Shown piece after piece: positions 1 through 7,405 of a stretch of DNA of 8,891 bases. Location: positions 1 to 8,891 of the forward strand of contig DDUM01000038.1 of assembly GCA_002344795.1 (NCBI GenBank), written 5' to 3'. The notes under the pieces are model-generated. The model was not told where the DNA came from, did no database searches, and saw only the letters and a list, made by a program, of their open reading frames with translations. Position numbers and translations under genes: made by a program. Numbering within the stretch: position 1 is the first letter of the stretch; every line of letters starts with the position of its first letter. The stretch is from Flammeovirgaceae bacterium UBA2338 (GTDB lineage: Bacteria; Bacteroidota; Bacteroidia; Cytophagales; Cyclobacteriaceae).

Positions 1-358
1 TTGGGCTGTAGTTGTGTTGCTATCAATGATAAATAATTTTTCGGGGATAGTATCCGGTTTTTTGGATACAATAAGATAAAAAACACCCACTAACATCATT
101 ATTTCGCAGATAAACTTGGAGTATTTTTTTAATGAACAAGTAAATTATTAATACTTCTTTCAGAAAAAAGCTATTCTTATGAAATCGGATACTTTATAGG
201 AAGGTATTGGCTGTATTTTATAATTTTATTCTTTGCTATTCTTATTTATTTTCTAATTAAAAGGAGAAAACAAAAGTAATTTGAATCCCTGTAAGAACTT
301 TTTCCATTACTAATTGAAATGGTAAGCCTGAGAGATTTGTTGGATTGAGCAATATTTT
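1..358. other. AT-rich region upstream of the M16 genes, no complete gene seen
   Basis: I find no convincing gene, tRNA or Bacteroidota promoter here on either strand. A 6-bp inverted repeat (GTATCC at 50-55, GGATAC at 64-69) has a T-rich 8-nt loop, but no T-tract follows it, so it is not a standard terminator. A short dyad (CCATT/AATGG, about 305-323) lies upstream of the first M16 gene. The one protein-like stretch is listed separately at 136-279. The region may carry the promoter of the M16 pair, but I cannot point to a TTTG/TAnnTTTG pair with correct spacing. Confidence 0.5.
136..279 (+). pseudogene. Start-less membrane-segment reading frame (possible gene remnant)
   Basis: After an in-frame TGA at 133-135 this frame stays open to TAA at 277-279. 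Its end reads as one hydrophobic segment (WLYFIILFFAILIYFLI) followed by a basic tail (KRRKQK), like the C-terminal transmembrane anchor of a larger protein. There is no ATG, GTG or TTG start in frame. It could be the tail of a decayed or frameshifted gene (a T7 run sits just upstream at 124-130), or chance coding in AT-rich DNA, which readily mimics hydrophobic residues. I recognise no family. Confidence that it was ever a gene is low. Confidence 0.2.
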
Positions 359-1714
359 ATGAAAAAACATTTTTTGACAGCAATGGTTATGCTGGGTTGG
401 CTTTTGTCAGCAGCTCAGGCTCCTAAAATTGAATTCACAGAATACGACTTGGATAATGGTTTGCACGTTATTCTGCATCAAGACAACAGCACACCCATCG
501 TGGCGGTTTCCGTTCTGTACCATGTAGGCTCAAAAAATGAAGATCCCGAAAGAACAGGGTTCGCCCATTTTTTTGAACACCTTCTTTTTGAAGGATCAGA
601 AAATATAAAAAGAGGGGAGTTCGATAAATACATCACCAATGCAGGCGGCACCAACAATGCCAATACTTCTAACGATCGCACTTATTATTATGAAATCCTT
701 CCGTCCAATCAATTGGAGTTGGGCTTGTGGCTGGAATCGGAAAGGATGATGCACGCCAAAATTGATCCCGAGGGTGTAGAAACACAAAGAGAAGTGGTGA
801 AGGAGGAGAAACGTCAGCGGATGGACAACCAACCCTACGGAAGCATTCTTACTGAAATATTAAAAAGAGCGTATACGGTTCATCCTTATCGATGGCCCAC
901 TATAGGATCGCTGGAGCATTTGAACAGTGCGACACTAGAAGAGTTCATTGACTTTTATAAAACTTTTTATGTGCCAGAAAATGCTACACTGTCGATTGCC
1001 GGTGATATAGATATCAAAGGAGCAAAAGCAGCTATTGATAAATACTTTAAGGATATAAAGAGGGGCGGAAAACCAATACCACGACCTACTGTAGTTGAGC
1101 CACCTCAAAAGGAAGAAATAAGAGATGTGGTGTTTGACAATATTCAGTTACCCGCTGTAATTCAGACTTACCATATGCCAGCTCAGGGAACACCCGATTC
1201 ATACGCACTCAATATGCTGAGCACCGTGCTGAGTGGTGGGCAAAGTTCAAGAATGTATAAATCGCTGGTAGACGAACAAAAGAAGGCGTATGTCGTGCAG
1301 GCATTCCCATTCTCATCAGAAGATCCAGGTTTATACATTGCTCTGGGTTTGGCCAATGTGGGTGTAAGTGTAGATGAGTTGGAAAAAGGAATGGATGAAG
1401 AGATCAGAAAGGTGCAGGAAGAGCTTATTCCTGAAAAGGAATTTCAAAAAGTGCGCAATCAGATAGAGAGCGATTATGTGCAGGGGAATTCATCGATGAT
1501 TGGTATTGCCGAACAGTTGGCCAACTATCATGTATACTATGGAGATGCGGGGTTGATCAATAATGAATTGGATCGTTTTATGAAAATCACAAGAGAAGAT
1601 TTACAACGTGTGGCTAAAAAATACCTGACAAAAGAAAACAGGGTGGTGTTGCATTACTTGCCTAAATCAGCGCAACAGCAACCGGATGGAGCCAAAGTAA
1701 AATCTGACAACTAA
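359..1714 (+). CDS. M16 family zinc peptidase, catalytic subunit, exported
   Basis: This is a zinc-dependent M16B processing-type peptidase of 451 aa, the usual two-domain length. Residues 1-21 form a signal peptide (MKK, hydrophobic core, AAQA), so it should act in the periplasm. The inverted zinc motif HFFEH is at residues 70-74 (His70, Glu73 as base, His74), and Glu150 in VVKEEKR is the third zinc ligand, 76 residues on, as in mitochondrial processing peptidase. The C-terminal inactive domain spans about 250-435. There the family's substrate-binding Arg (in LREKxGxxY) is replaced by Val304, while Tyr311 remains. In known two-subunit bacterial M16B enzymes the partner supplies this Arg/Tyr pair, and the next gene, 18 bp downstream, has it. 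I infer they form one heterodimer. Substrate is unknown. The start is the first ATG giving a complete signal peptide; no clear Shine-Dalgarno is seen. Confidence 0.93.
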   Translation: MKKHFLTAMVMLGWLLSAAQAPKIEFTEYDLDNGLHVILHQDNSTPIVAVSVLYHVGSKNEDPERTGFAHFFEHLLFEGSENIKRGEFDKYITNAGGTNNANTSNDRTYYYEILPSNQLELGLWLESERMMHAKIDPEGVETQREVVKEEKRQRMDNQPYGSILTEILKRAYTVHPYRWPTIGSLEHLNSATLEEFIDFYKTFYVPENATLSIAGDIDIKGAKAAIDKYFKDIKRGGKPIPRPTVVEPPQKEEIRDVVFDNIQLPAVIQTYHMPAQGTPDSYALNMLSTVLSGGQSSRMYKSLVDEQKKAYVVQAFPFSSEDPGLYIALGLANVGVSVDELEKGMDEEIRKVQEELIPEKEFQKVRNQIESDYVQGNSSMIGIAEQLANYHVYYGDAGLINNELDRFMKITREDLQRVAKKYLTKENRVVLHYLPKSAQQQPDGAKVKSDN

Positions 1715-1732
1715 TTCAACGAAGAATATCGA

Positions 1733-3796
1733 ATGAGAGCAGTATTGATTGTATGTTTTGTTTTAGGTGTGCTGGGGAGTGTTATCGCTCAGGTAGATAG
1801 AAGTAAAGCACCATTGCCTGCCCCGGCAAGAGAAATTAAAATTGGTGAATACCAATCCTTTACCTTAAAAAATGGGTTGCAGGTTTTTGTGGTAGAAGAT
1901 CATAAGCTGCCCCGATTACAGTTTTCAATTCAATTGAAACATGATCCGATATTTGAAGGCGAAAAGGCGGGTTATGTTTCCATTGCAGGTAATTTGATTG
2001 GCACAGGGACTACCAGCAGAACCAAAGCACAGTTGGATGAAGAAGTAGATTTTTTAGGGGCATCATTAAATACAAGTGCCTACAGCCTTTATGCTTCCAG
2101 TCTTTCCAAGCACACTGAAAAGTTGCTGGAACTCATGACAGATGTACTTTACAACCCATCCTTTGAGCAAGCTGAATTGGACAAGCTAAAAACACAAACT
2201 ATGTCTGGCATTGCAGCCGGCAAAGATGACCCGGGTACGATAGCCAGCAACGTAAGAGGCTTTTTATTGTATGGAAAAGATCATCCTTACGGGGAAGTAG
2301 CCACTGAGAAAACGGTAGAATCTATTACAATAGAGGATTGTAAAAATTATTATCAAACATATTTTAGACCCAATAATGCCTACCTGGTAATGGTAGGAGA
2401 CGTTAGCTTCAAAGAGGCAAAAAAGATAGCAGAGAAAAACTTTTCTCAGTGGAAAAAAGGAGAGGTAAAGAATGAGTCCTTTTCTGTACCACTTGCACCG
2501 GAAAAAACTTTCGTGGCCATGGTGGACAGACCATCTTCCGTTCAATCTATAATAAATGTTACTTATCCTGTTGTGCTGAAAGTGGGAAGTGAGGATGTGA
2601 TTAAGGTCAACGTAATGAATCAGATTTTGGGAGGAAGCTTTTCGGCCAGACTCAATCAAAACTTACGTGAGAAACATGGATATACCTATGGTTCTAATTC
2701 CCAATTAAGTAGTGATGATCTGGTGGGGAGGTTCAATGCTTCAGCCAGTGTGAGAAACGAAGTAACAGACAGCGCGGTACACGAAATCTTGTATGAGTTG
2801 AATCGAATTGTTAACGAGCCTGTTACTCCTGAAGAACTTCAGGCAGCCAAGGCATCAATTGCCGGATCGTTTGGGAGGTCATTAGAACGTCCTCAAACCA
2901 TCGCCAGTTTTGCGGTCAACACAGCCAAGTATAATCTGCCAAAGGATTACTATACAACTTTTTTAAAGAGGTTGGATGCTGTTACTATTGAGCAAGTTCA
3001 GACAGCAGCCAAAAAATACATCACCCCGGATCGTGCTTATATTGAAGTGGTAGGGAAAGGAGGAGAGGTAGCTAAATCATTGGAGCAATTTGGCGAGGTA
3101 AAGTATTATGACATTAATGGTGATGAATACACACCTGAACCTGAAAAGTCTCTTCCTGATGGATTAACTGCGCAAAAAGTAATTGACAAATACATTCAGG
3201 AAATAGGGGGAGCCAAAAGAGCGAAAGAGATCAAGTCCCTCAAAACGATATATAAGGTGCAGGCGATGGGAACTGAACTGACAATGAGTGTGGTTAAGTC
3301 AGCGCCCAATAAAAGTGTATTGGAAATCAGTGCCAACGGCTCAACCTTTCAAAAGGTGGTTTCCACAGGAAAGGAGGCTTCTATTTCTTCTATGGGCCAG
3401 AATGTTCCAATGGACAAAGAAACTACGGAGAAGACTTTTTTTGAAAGTGCCATATTTCCCGAATTGGCATCGGAAAAAGCAACAATTAAATTGCTAGGAA
3501 TAGAAAAAGTAGACGGCAAGGATGCGTATACGGTTGAATACAAGCTCCCTTCTGGATTCAAATCCACCTATTATTATGATGTGCAATCTGGATTAAAAGT
3601 GAAACAAACAGAAAGCCTGGAAACCCCGCAGGGAACAATGGTCTCAGCAACCACCTATTCTGATTACAAAGAGGTTGAGGGTGTCAGGTTCCCTCAGAAG
3701 ATCGGGCAGCAGCAAGGTCCAATGAACCTGACTTTTGAATTGATTGAAATACAGGTAAATCCAGAGATAAAGGACTCACTTTTCAGCTTGAAATAA
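1733..3796 (+). CDS. M16 family non-catalytic partner with LolA-like C-terminal domain, exported
   Basis: This 687-aa protein has a signal peptide (residues 1-19, cleavage likely after VIA) and two M16 domains at about 33-245 and 250-450. Where the catalytic family has HxxEH, this protein reads SIAGN (83-87), so all three key residues are lost and it should not bind zinc. It keeps the substrate-binding signature LREKHGYTYG, with Arg312 and Tyr319. That pattern fits the regulatory half of a two-subunit M16B peptidase, with the preceding gene as the catalytic half. After a linker, residues about 478-687 form a beta-rich domain opening DKYIQEIGG, which resembles the LolA-like outer-membrane lipoprotein-sorting fold common in Bacteroidota. 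It could bind a lipid or hydrophobic ligand or help position the enzyme at the envelope; that role is inference. The 18-bp gap to the upstream gene indicates co-transcription. The M16 assignment is secure, the C-terminal domain moderately so. Confidence 0.9.
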   Translation: MRAVLIVCFVLGVLGSVIAQVDRSKAPLPAPAREIKIGEYQSFTLKNGLQVFVVEDHKLPRLQFSIQLKHDPIFEGEKAGYVSIAGNLIGTGTTSRTKAQLDEEVDFLGASLNTSAYSLYASSLSKHTEKLLELMTDVLYNPSFEQAELDKLKTQTMSGIAAGKDDPGTIASNVRGFLLYGKDHPYGEVATEKTVESITIEDCKNYYQTYFRPNNAYLVMVGDVSFKEAKKIAEKNFSQWKKGEVKNESFSVPLAPEKTFVAMVDRPSSVQSIINVTYPVVLKVGSEDVIKVNVMNQILGGSFSARLNQNLREKHGYTYGSNSQLSSDDLVGRFNASASVRNEVTDSAVHEILYELNRIVNEPVTPEELQAAKASIAGSFGRSLERPQTIASFAVNTAKYNLPKDYYTTFLKRLDAVTIEQVQTAAKKYITPDRAYIEVVGKGGEVAKSLEQFGEVKYYDINGDEYTPEPEKSLPDGLTAQKVIDKYIQEIGGAKRAKEIKSLKTIYKVQAMGTELTMSVVKSAPNKSVLEISANGSTFQKVVSTGKEASISSMGQNVPMDKETTEKTFFESAIFPELASEKATIKLLGIEKVDGKDAYTVEYKLPSGFKSTYYYDVQSGLKVKQTESLETPQGTMVSATTYSDYKEVEGVRFPQKIGQQQGPMNLTFELIEIQVNPEIKDSLFSLK

Positions 3797-3837
3797 CCAA
3801 AATGGACAGATGGAATGAGTTTTCGTCCCTTGTACAC

Positions 3838-3869
3838 CTTGGATTTAATAAAAATACTAAGCATCTTTG
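3838..3869 (+). promoter_or_regulatory. Bacteroidota-type promoter for rpmH-rnpA
   Basis: A CTTG -33 element (3838-3841) and CATCTTTG (3862-3869), matching the -7 consensus TAnnTTTG at all but the first base, are separated by 20 bases, within the 19-21 known for the Bacteroidota primary sigma factor. The GCAGCCC that follows is typical of sequence just after such boxes. Transcription would start near 3876, about 30 bases before the rpmH ATG. The position in the 110-bp gap after the M16 gene implies that rpmH begins a new transcription unit. Confidence 0.6.
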
Positions 3870-3906
3870 CAGCCCTTTAATAAAATAAGGTAAATCGAGA
3901 ATTGCA

Positions 3907-4065
3907 ATGAAAAGGACTTACCAGCCATCGAAGAGAAAAAGAAAGAATAAGCACGGTTTCCGCGAGAGAATGGCAACAGCCAACGGTCGCAGGGTATTAG
4001 CTTCCCGCAGAAGGGCTGGCCGTAAGAGACTTACTGTGTCTGACGAGAAAACACCTAAGGGTTAA
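3907..4065 (+). CDS. rpmH: 50S ribosomal protein L34
   Basis: This 52-aa, strongly basic protein begins MKRTYQPSKRKRKNKHGFRE and continues with RMATANGRRVLASRRRAGRK, the near-invariant L34 core, which binds 23S rRNA in the large subunit. The tail RLTVSDEKTPKG is the slightly extended C-terminus usual in Bacteroidota, against about 44-46 aa in most bacteria. The ATG at 3907 is the only sensible start because the conserved sequence begins there. It is followed by rnpA, the conserved bacterial rpmH-rnpA order. Confidence 0.98.
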   Translation: MKRTYQPSKRKRKNKHGFRERMATANGRRVLASRRRAGRKRLTVSDEKTPKG

Positions 4066-4070
4066 TAAAC

Positions 4071-4094
4071 TCCTCACCTGATTTCGCGTGAGGA
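4071..4094 (+). terminator. Hairpin between rpmH and rnpA (partial terminator or processing stem)
   Basis: TCCTCAC (4071-4077) pairs perfectly with GTGAGGA (4088-4094) around a 10-nt loop. The sequence after it is ATTCATTAATTT, not a proper T-run, so a full intrinsic terminator is doubtful. An attenuating or mRNA-stabilising stem would help uncouple the very high demand for L34 from the low demand for the RNase P protein. That role is inference; only the dyad is seen. Confidence 0.4.
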
Positions 4095-4111
4095 TTCATT
4101 AATTTGGCCTC

Positions 4112-4483
4112 ATGGGCAAATTCAGCTTTCATACAGGCGAAAGACTCAAAAAGGAAAAATTGATAAAGGAACTCTTCAGCAAGGGTTCCTCTTTTAATTT
4201 ATACCCGTTCAGAATCATGTACCTGCCCAACCCTGATGATGCTCCCTTTCATCAGGTGCTTTTTACGGCTTCCACCAGAAATTTTAAGAAAGCCGTTGAT
4301 CGTAATAAAATTAAAAGGAGATCGAGAGAGGCATACCGGCTACAAAAAGCACAGTTAAACGAAACCCCAAAGCTGTTAATCGGGTTTATTTACATAGCCA
4401 AGGAAATTCTTGACTACAATCAAATTGCAGAGGCTGTATCAAAAGCCTTAAACAGGCTCAATGAGGTCAAAATGAAGAAATAG
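4112..4483 (+). CDS. rnpA: Ribonuclease P protein component
   Basis: This 123-aa basic protein (family usually 110-135 aa) is the protein subunit of RNase P, which helps the catalytic RNA recognise and cleave the 5' leaders of pre-tRNAs. The N-terminus carries the usual F-x-x-G-E-R-L-K-K-x-K pattern (residues 5-16) followed by ELFSKGSSF. The RNR signature lies at about 56-77 (RNFKKAVDRNKIKRRSREAYRL), the RNA-binding helix. The C-terminal helix runs over about 100-118. It follows rpmH by 46 bp. The usual downstream yidD/yidC genes are absent; an S41 peptidase follows instead, 37 bp on. The ATG at 4112 places the conserved GERLKK at its normal distance from the N-terminus. Confidence 0.95.
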   Translation: MGKFSFHTGERLKKEKLIKELFSKGSSFNLYPFRIMYLPNPDDAPFHQVLFTASTRNFKKAVDRNKIKRRSREAYRLQKAQLNETPKLLIGFIYIAKEILDYNQIAEAVSKALNRLNEVKMKK

Positions 4484-4520
4484 CCTCAAAAGCCTCCGAT
4501 TTGTATATTTACAGATACGA

Positions 4521-6179
4521 ATGAAACTCAGAATGAAAAAAGGTCTTTTTGGTATTCTCATCGTTGCCGCAGCAATCGTTGGCTTTTCATTTACTGCGCC
4601 AGCAGAGAAATACTTCGACATCGCCAAAAGCCTCGACATTTTTGCAACTCTTTTTAAAGAAGTCAATGCCTACTATGTAGATGAGGTGGATCCCAAGGAT
4701 TTAGTAAGCATTGGTATAGATGGTATGCTTCAATCCCTCGATCCTTATACGGATTATATCCCTGAAGAAAATCTGGAAGAGTTTAGCATTCAAACTACTG
4801 GTCAATATGCAGGTATCGGGGCATTAATCGGGGTGATCAATAACAAGACGGTAATCACTAATCCCTACGAAGGGTTCCCCGCCAACAAAGCAGGTTTAAA
4901 AGTAGGCGATCAGATCATCTCAGTGGATGGGGTAAACATCGAAGGCAAGAACACAGGCCAGGTGAGCACCTTACTCAAAGGAAAACCAAATACAGAAGTG
5001 AAGCTGGTGGTGAGACGAACTGGCAAAAGCGAAGACCTGACACTTAACATCAATCGCCAAAAGATTAAGCTAAGCAATGTGGTCTATCAGGGAATCGTGG
5101 GTGAAAACATTGGCTACATTAAGTTGGATGACTTTACACCGGGAGCAGGCAAAGAGGTGGAGGCAGCTGTTCTCGATTTAAAAAAACAGGGTGCTGAAAA
5201 ATTAATTCTTGACTTGAGAGATAATCCTGGCGGCCTGTTGTATGAAGCGGTTAACATCGTGAGCTTGTTTATCCCCAAAGGATTGGAAGTAGTATCCACT
5301 AAAGGAAAGGTCAAAGATTGGAATAAAACGTATGTGTCACTCAATAACCCCATCGACACTATTACTCCCTTAGCCGTGCTTACCAGTGGAGGGAGTGCCT
5401 CTGCATCAGAAATTGTGGCGGGTGCACTACAGGATTACGACAGGGCAATACTCGTTGGACAAAAGACATTTGGAAAGGGATTGGTGCAAACCACGCGTCA
5501 ACTCTCTTACAACGCCCAGCTAAAAGTGACTACTGCAAAATATTATACTCCAAGTGGCCGTTGCATTCAGGCGCTGGATTATGCGCATCGCAATAAAGAT
5601 GGGTCAGTGGATAAATTTGCTGACTCTTTAAAAACTGAGTTTTTAACAAAAGGGGGTCGCAAAGTATATGACGGTGGCGGCCTCGACCCGGATGTGAAAG
5701 TGGACAGTGAATATTTAAGTCCTGCAGCGATCCAACTTATTACTTCAGGCCATATATTCGATTATGCAACAATTTATGTTGCCGAGCATCCGCAATTGAA
5801 CTCAGTCCATAACTTCAAATTATCAGATGAGGATTATAAAAAATTTGGAGATTGGTTGGCGGGAAAAAAATTCACATTCAGTTCTGAATTGGAAGAACAA
5901 ATGGAGCAGTTAGTGGAGGTGGCAAAGAAGGAACGCACCTATGGAGAAATTCAAGGGCAACTAACCACATTAAAAAAACAATTGGAACAAAGCCGATCCA
6001 GGGACTTGGTGCGATATAAGGATGAGATCGGAAGGATTCTGGAAGAAGAGATTGCTTTTCATTTTGGATTGGTCAAGGCACAGGTAGAGTTATCACTGCA
6101 ACACGACACTGAATTGAAAGAAGCTGTAAAGTATCTTCAGCAGGAAGAGCAATACAAAAATCTACTCTCCTCAAAATAA
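4521..6179 (+). CDS. S41 family C-terminal processing peptidase (CtpA/Prc type)
   Basis: This 552-aa serine protease cleaves proteins from or near their C-terminus in the periplasm. A hydrophobic segment at residues 8-25 is a signal peptide or N-terminal anchor. The cap region (about 30-92) includes LDPYTDYIPEE. A PDZ domain follows (about 94-180; GIGALIG, AGLKVGDQIISVDG). The S41 core spans about 185-400, with DLRDNPGG (231-238). By alignment to E. coli Prc, Ser294 in GSASASEI is the nucleophile, Lys319 in FGKG the general base, and Asp305 and Gln323 occupy conserved sites, so it should be active. Residues about 430-552 are a charged, mostly helical extension with coiled-coil character. The ATG at 4533 (MKKGLFGIL) is an equally plausible start. 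Its stop overlaps the tsaB start by one base, so the two are co-translated. TATATTTA near 4503-4510 only weakly resembles a -7 box. Substrates cannot be told from sequence. Confidence 0.95.
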   Translation: MKLRMKKGLFGILIVAAAIVGFSFTAPAEKYFDIAKSLDIFATLFKEVNAYYVDEVDPKDLVSIGIDGMLQSLDPYTDYIPEENLEEFSIQTTGQYAGIGALIGVINNKTVITNPYEGFPANKAGLKVGDQIISVDGVNIEGKNTGQVSTLLKGKPNTEVKLVVRRTGKSEDLTLNINRQKIKLSNVVYQGIVGENIGYIKLDDFTPGAGKEVEAAVLDLKKQGAEKLILDLRDNPGGLLYEAVNIVSLFIPKGLEVVSTKGKVKDWNKTYVSLNNPIDTITPLAVLTSGGSASASEIVAGALQDYDRAILVGQKTFGKGLVQTTRQLSYNAQLKVTTAKYYTPSGRCIQALDYAHRNKDGSVDKFADSLKTEFLTKGGRKVYDGGGLDPDVKVDSEYLSPAAIQLITSGHIFDYATIYVAEHPQLNSVHNFKLSDEDYKKFGDWLAGKKFTFSSELEEQMEQLVEVAKKERTYGEIQGQLTTLKKQLEQSRSRDLVRYKDEIGRILEEEIAFHFGLVKAQVELSLQHDTELKEAVKYLQQEEQYKNLLSSK

Positions 6180-6862
6180 TGTCACTCATCCTTAGCCTGG
6201 AGACAGCTTCAGCCGTATGTTCTGTTGCTTTGCATGATGATGGAATAATTAAAGCATCATCTCACCTGTTCATAAGCCAATCTGCATCATCTCAATTGGC
6301 CGTCATGGTAGATGAGTTGCTCAAACGATGCGATCTTAAACCAAACCAACTCAACGCAGTGGCTGTTTCGGAAGGCCCCGGGTCGTACACAGGTTTGCGA
6401 ATTGGTGTTGCCAGTGCAAAGGGTTTATGTTATGCATTGGATATTCCATTAATAGCTGTGAACACATTGGAGTCCATGGTTCAGAAAATAGCCACTCAGT
6501 TTTCGGATGAAATAATTTTGTGTCCTATGTTGGACGCCAGGCGTATGGAGGTTTATTGCTTACTGGCAAACAACAAAGGTGATGTGTTGGAACCCACTCA
6601 GGCAAAGGTGATGGATGAAACAAGTTTTGAAGAAGTACTTTCAAAAAATAAAGTGGTCTTCTTTGGCAACGGAGCCGCTAAGTGCAAAGAAGTAATCACA
6701 AACGCCAATGCTATTTTCCTTTCAGATATCACCCCCTCTGCTGAACAAATAGGAGAGTTGGCCTTCAAAAAATTTCAGACACAACAATTCGAAGACCTGG
6801 CCAACTTCGAGCCCTTCTATTTAAAAGATTTCCTCATCAAAAAACCAAAATCAGCTTTTTGA
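6179..6862 (+). CDS. tsaB: tRNA threonylcarbamoyladenosine biosynthesis protein TsaB
   Basis: TsaB is the non-catalytic ASKHA-fold partner of TsaD; with TsaE they transfer threonylcarbamoyl from TC-AMP to A37 of tRNAs that read ANN codons, in the cytoplasm. The 227-aa length is normal. It opens with the phosphate-binding strand-turn ILSLETA (4-10) and has the hallmark SEGPGSYTGLRIGVASAKGL (64-83). MLDARRMEVY (117-126) is the second conserved block, and EPFYLKDF (211-218) matches the usual C-terminal P-x-YL-K/R. The segment QSASSQL (34-40) lies where relatives often have an HS/HA pattern; the metal-binding histidines of TsaD are absent, as expected for TsaB. The start overlaps the S41 stop (TAATG), which implies translational coupling. 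DUF2480 follows after 22 bp. Confidence 0.95.
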   Translation: MSLILSLETASAVCSVALHDDGIIKASSHLFISQSASSQLAVMVDELLKRCDLKPNQLNAVAVSEGPGSYTGLRIGVASAKGLCYALDIPLIAVNTLESMVQKIATQFSDEIILCPMLDARRMEVYCLLANNKGDVLEPTQAKVMDETSFEEVLSKNKVVFFGNGAAKCKEVITNANAIFLSDITPSAEQIGELAFKKFQTQQFEDLANFEPFYLKDFLIKKPKSAF

Positions 6863-6870
6863 TGTTGGAT

Positions 6871-6875
6871 AGGAG
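6871..6875 (+). promoter_or_regulatory. Shine-Dalgarno-like site of the DUF2480 gene
   Basis: AGGAG ends 9 bases before the ATG at 6885. It supports that start and stands out because the other genes here lack a clear Shine-Dalgarno, as is usual in Bacteroidota. Confidence 0.5.
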
Positions 6876-6884
6876 CAGCGAATT

Positions 6885-7397
6885 ATGAGTGAAGAAATAA
6901 TAAATAAAGTAGCGCGAAGTCCCTTGCAGACCATCGACTTGGAAGAGTTTTATGTCGCAGGCGAACGAATCAGCCTGGATATTAAAGACCAGCTATTTCA
7001 AGGTATGGTTTTGCGCGAAAAAGACTTTAGAGAATTTATCAAAACCAACCAGTGGTCCAGCTTCGAAGGAAAGCACGTAGCCATTCAATGTTCTGCCGAT
7101 GCAATCGTTCCCACCTGGGCTTACATGTTGCTGTCGGTAGCACTAAAACCTTTTGCAAAAACGATTTTGTTTGGAAGCCTGGAAGAATTGGAAACACAAC
7201 TTTTTAAATCCAATCTGGACGCCATCGATTGGAGCAAATACGAAAATGCCAAAGTAGTAATTAAAGGGTGCAGCAAAGTAAAAGTACCTATCGCTACCTA
7301 CGTAGATGTTACCAGTAGGCTGCAACCCATTGCGTCCAGTATCATGTTTGGCGAACCTTGTAGTACAGTTCCTATTTTTAAAAGGTTAAAAAAATAA
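6885..7397 (+). CDS. DUF2480 family protein
   Basis: This 170-aa soluble protein has no signal peptide or membrane segment. I recognise the DUF2480 family, which I know only from Bacteroidota, by INKVARSPLQTIDLEEFY (6-23), DIKDQLFQGMVLREKDFREF (32-51), CSADAIVPTWAYMLL (69-83), VVIKGC (124-129) and GEPCSTVP (156-163). The three blocks each hold a cysteine (Cys69, Cys129, Cys159), the only ones in the protein, which suggests a metal, Fe-S or redox site. No function is established to my knowledge. I recall homologues placed next to SUF iron-sulfur assembly genes in Flavobacteria; here the neighbour is tsaB instead. It lies 22 bp after tsaB and probably shares its transcript. Length appears complete. 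Family call is firm, function unknown. Confidence 0.88.
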   Translation: MSEEIINKVARSPLQTIDLEEFYVAGERISLDIKDQLFQGMVLREKDFREFIKTNQWSSFEGKHVAIQCSADAIVPTWAYMLLSVALKPFAKTILFGSLEELETQLFKSNLDAIDWSKYENAKVVIKGCSKVKVPIATYVDVTSRLQPIASSIMFGEPCSTVPIFKRLKK

Positions 7398-7405
7398 AAC
7401 TTTTT

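Noticed and set aside
50..69. GTATCC/GGATAC inverted repeat as a terminator or IS end
   Set aside because: It has only 6 bp, with the T-run in the loop, and no matching partner copy or transposase is seen.
2264..2659. 131-aa - strand reading frame inside the second M16 gene
   Set aside because: It is antisense to a well-conserved coding region, with no recognisable domain or start signal.
4448..4666. 72-aa - strand reading frame across the rnpA/S41 junction
   Set aside because: It overlaps two solid genes on the opposite strand; its composition is not protein-like.
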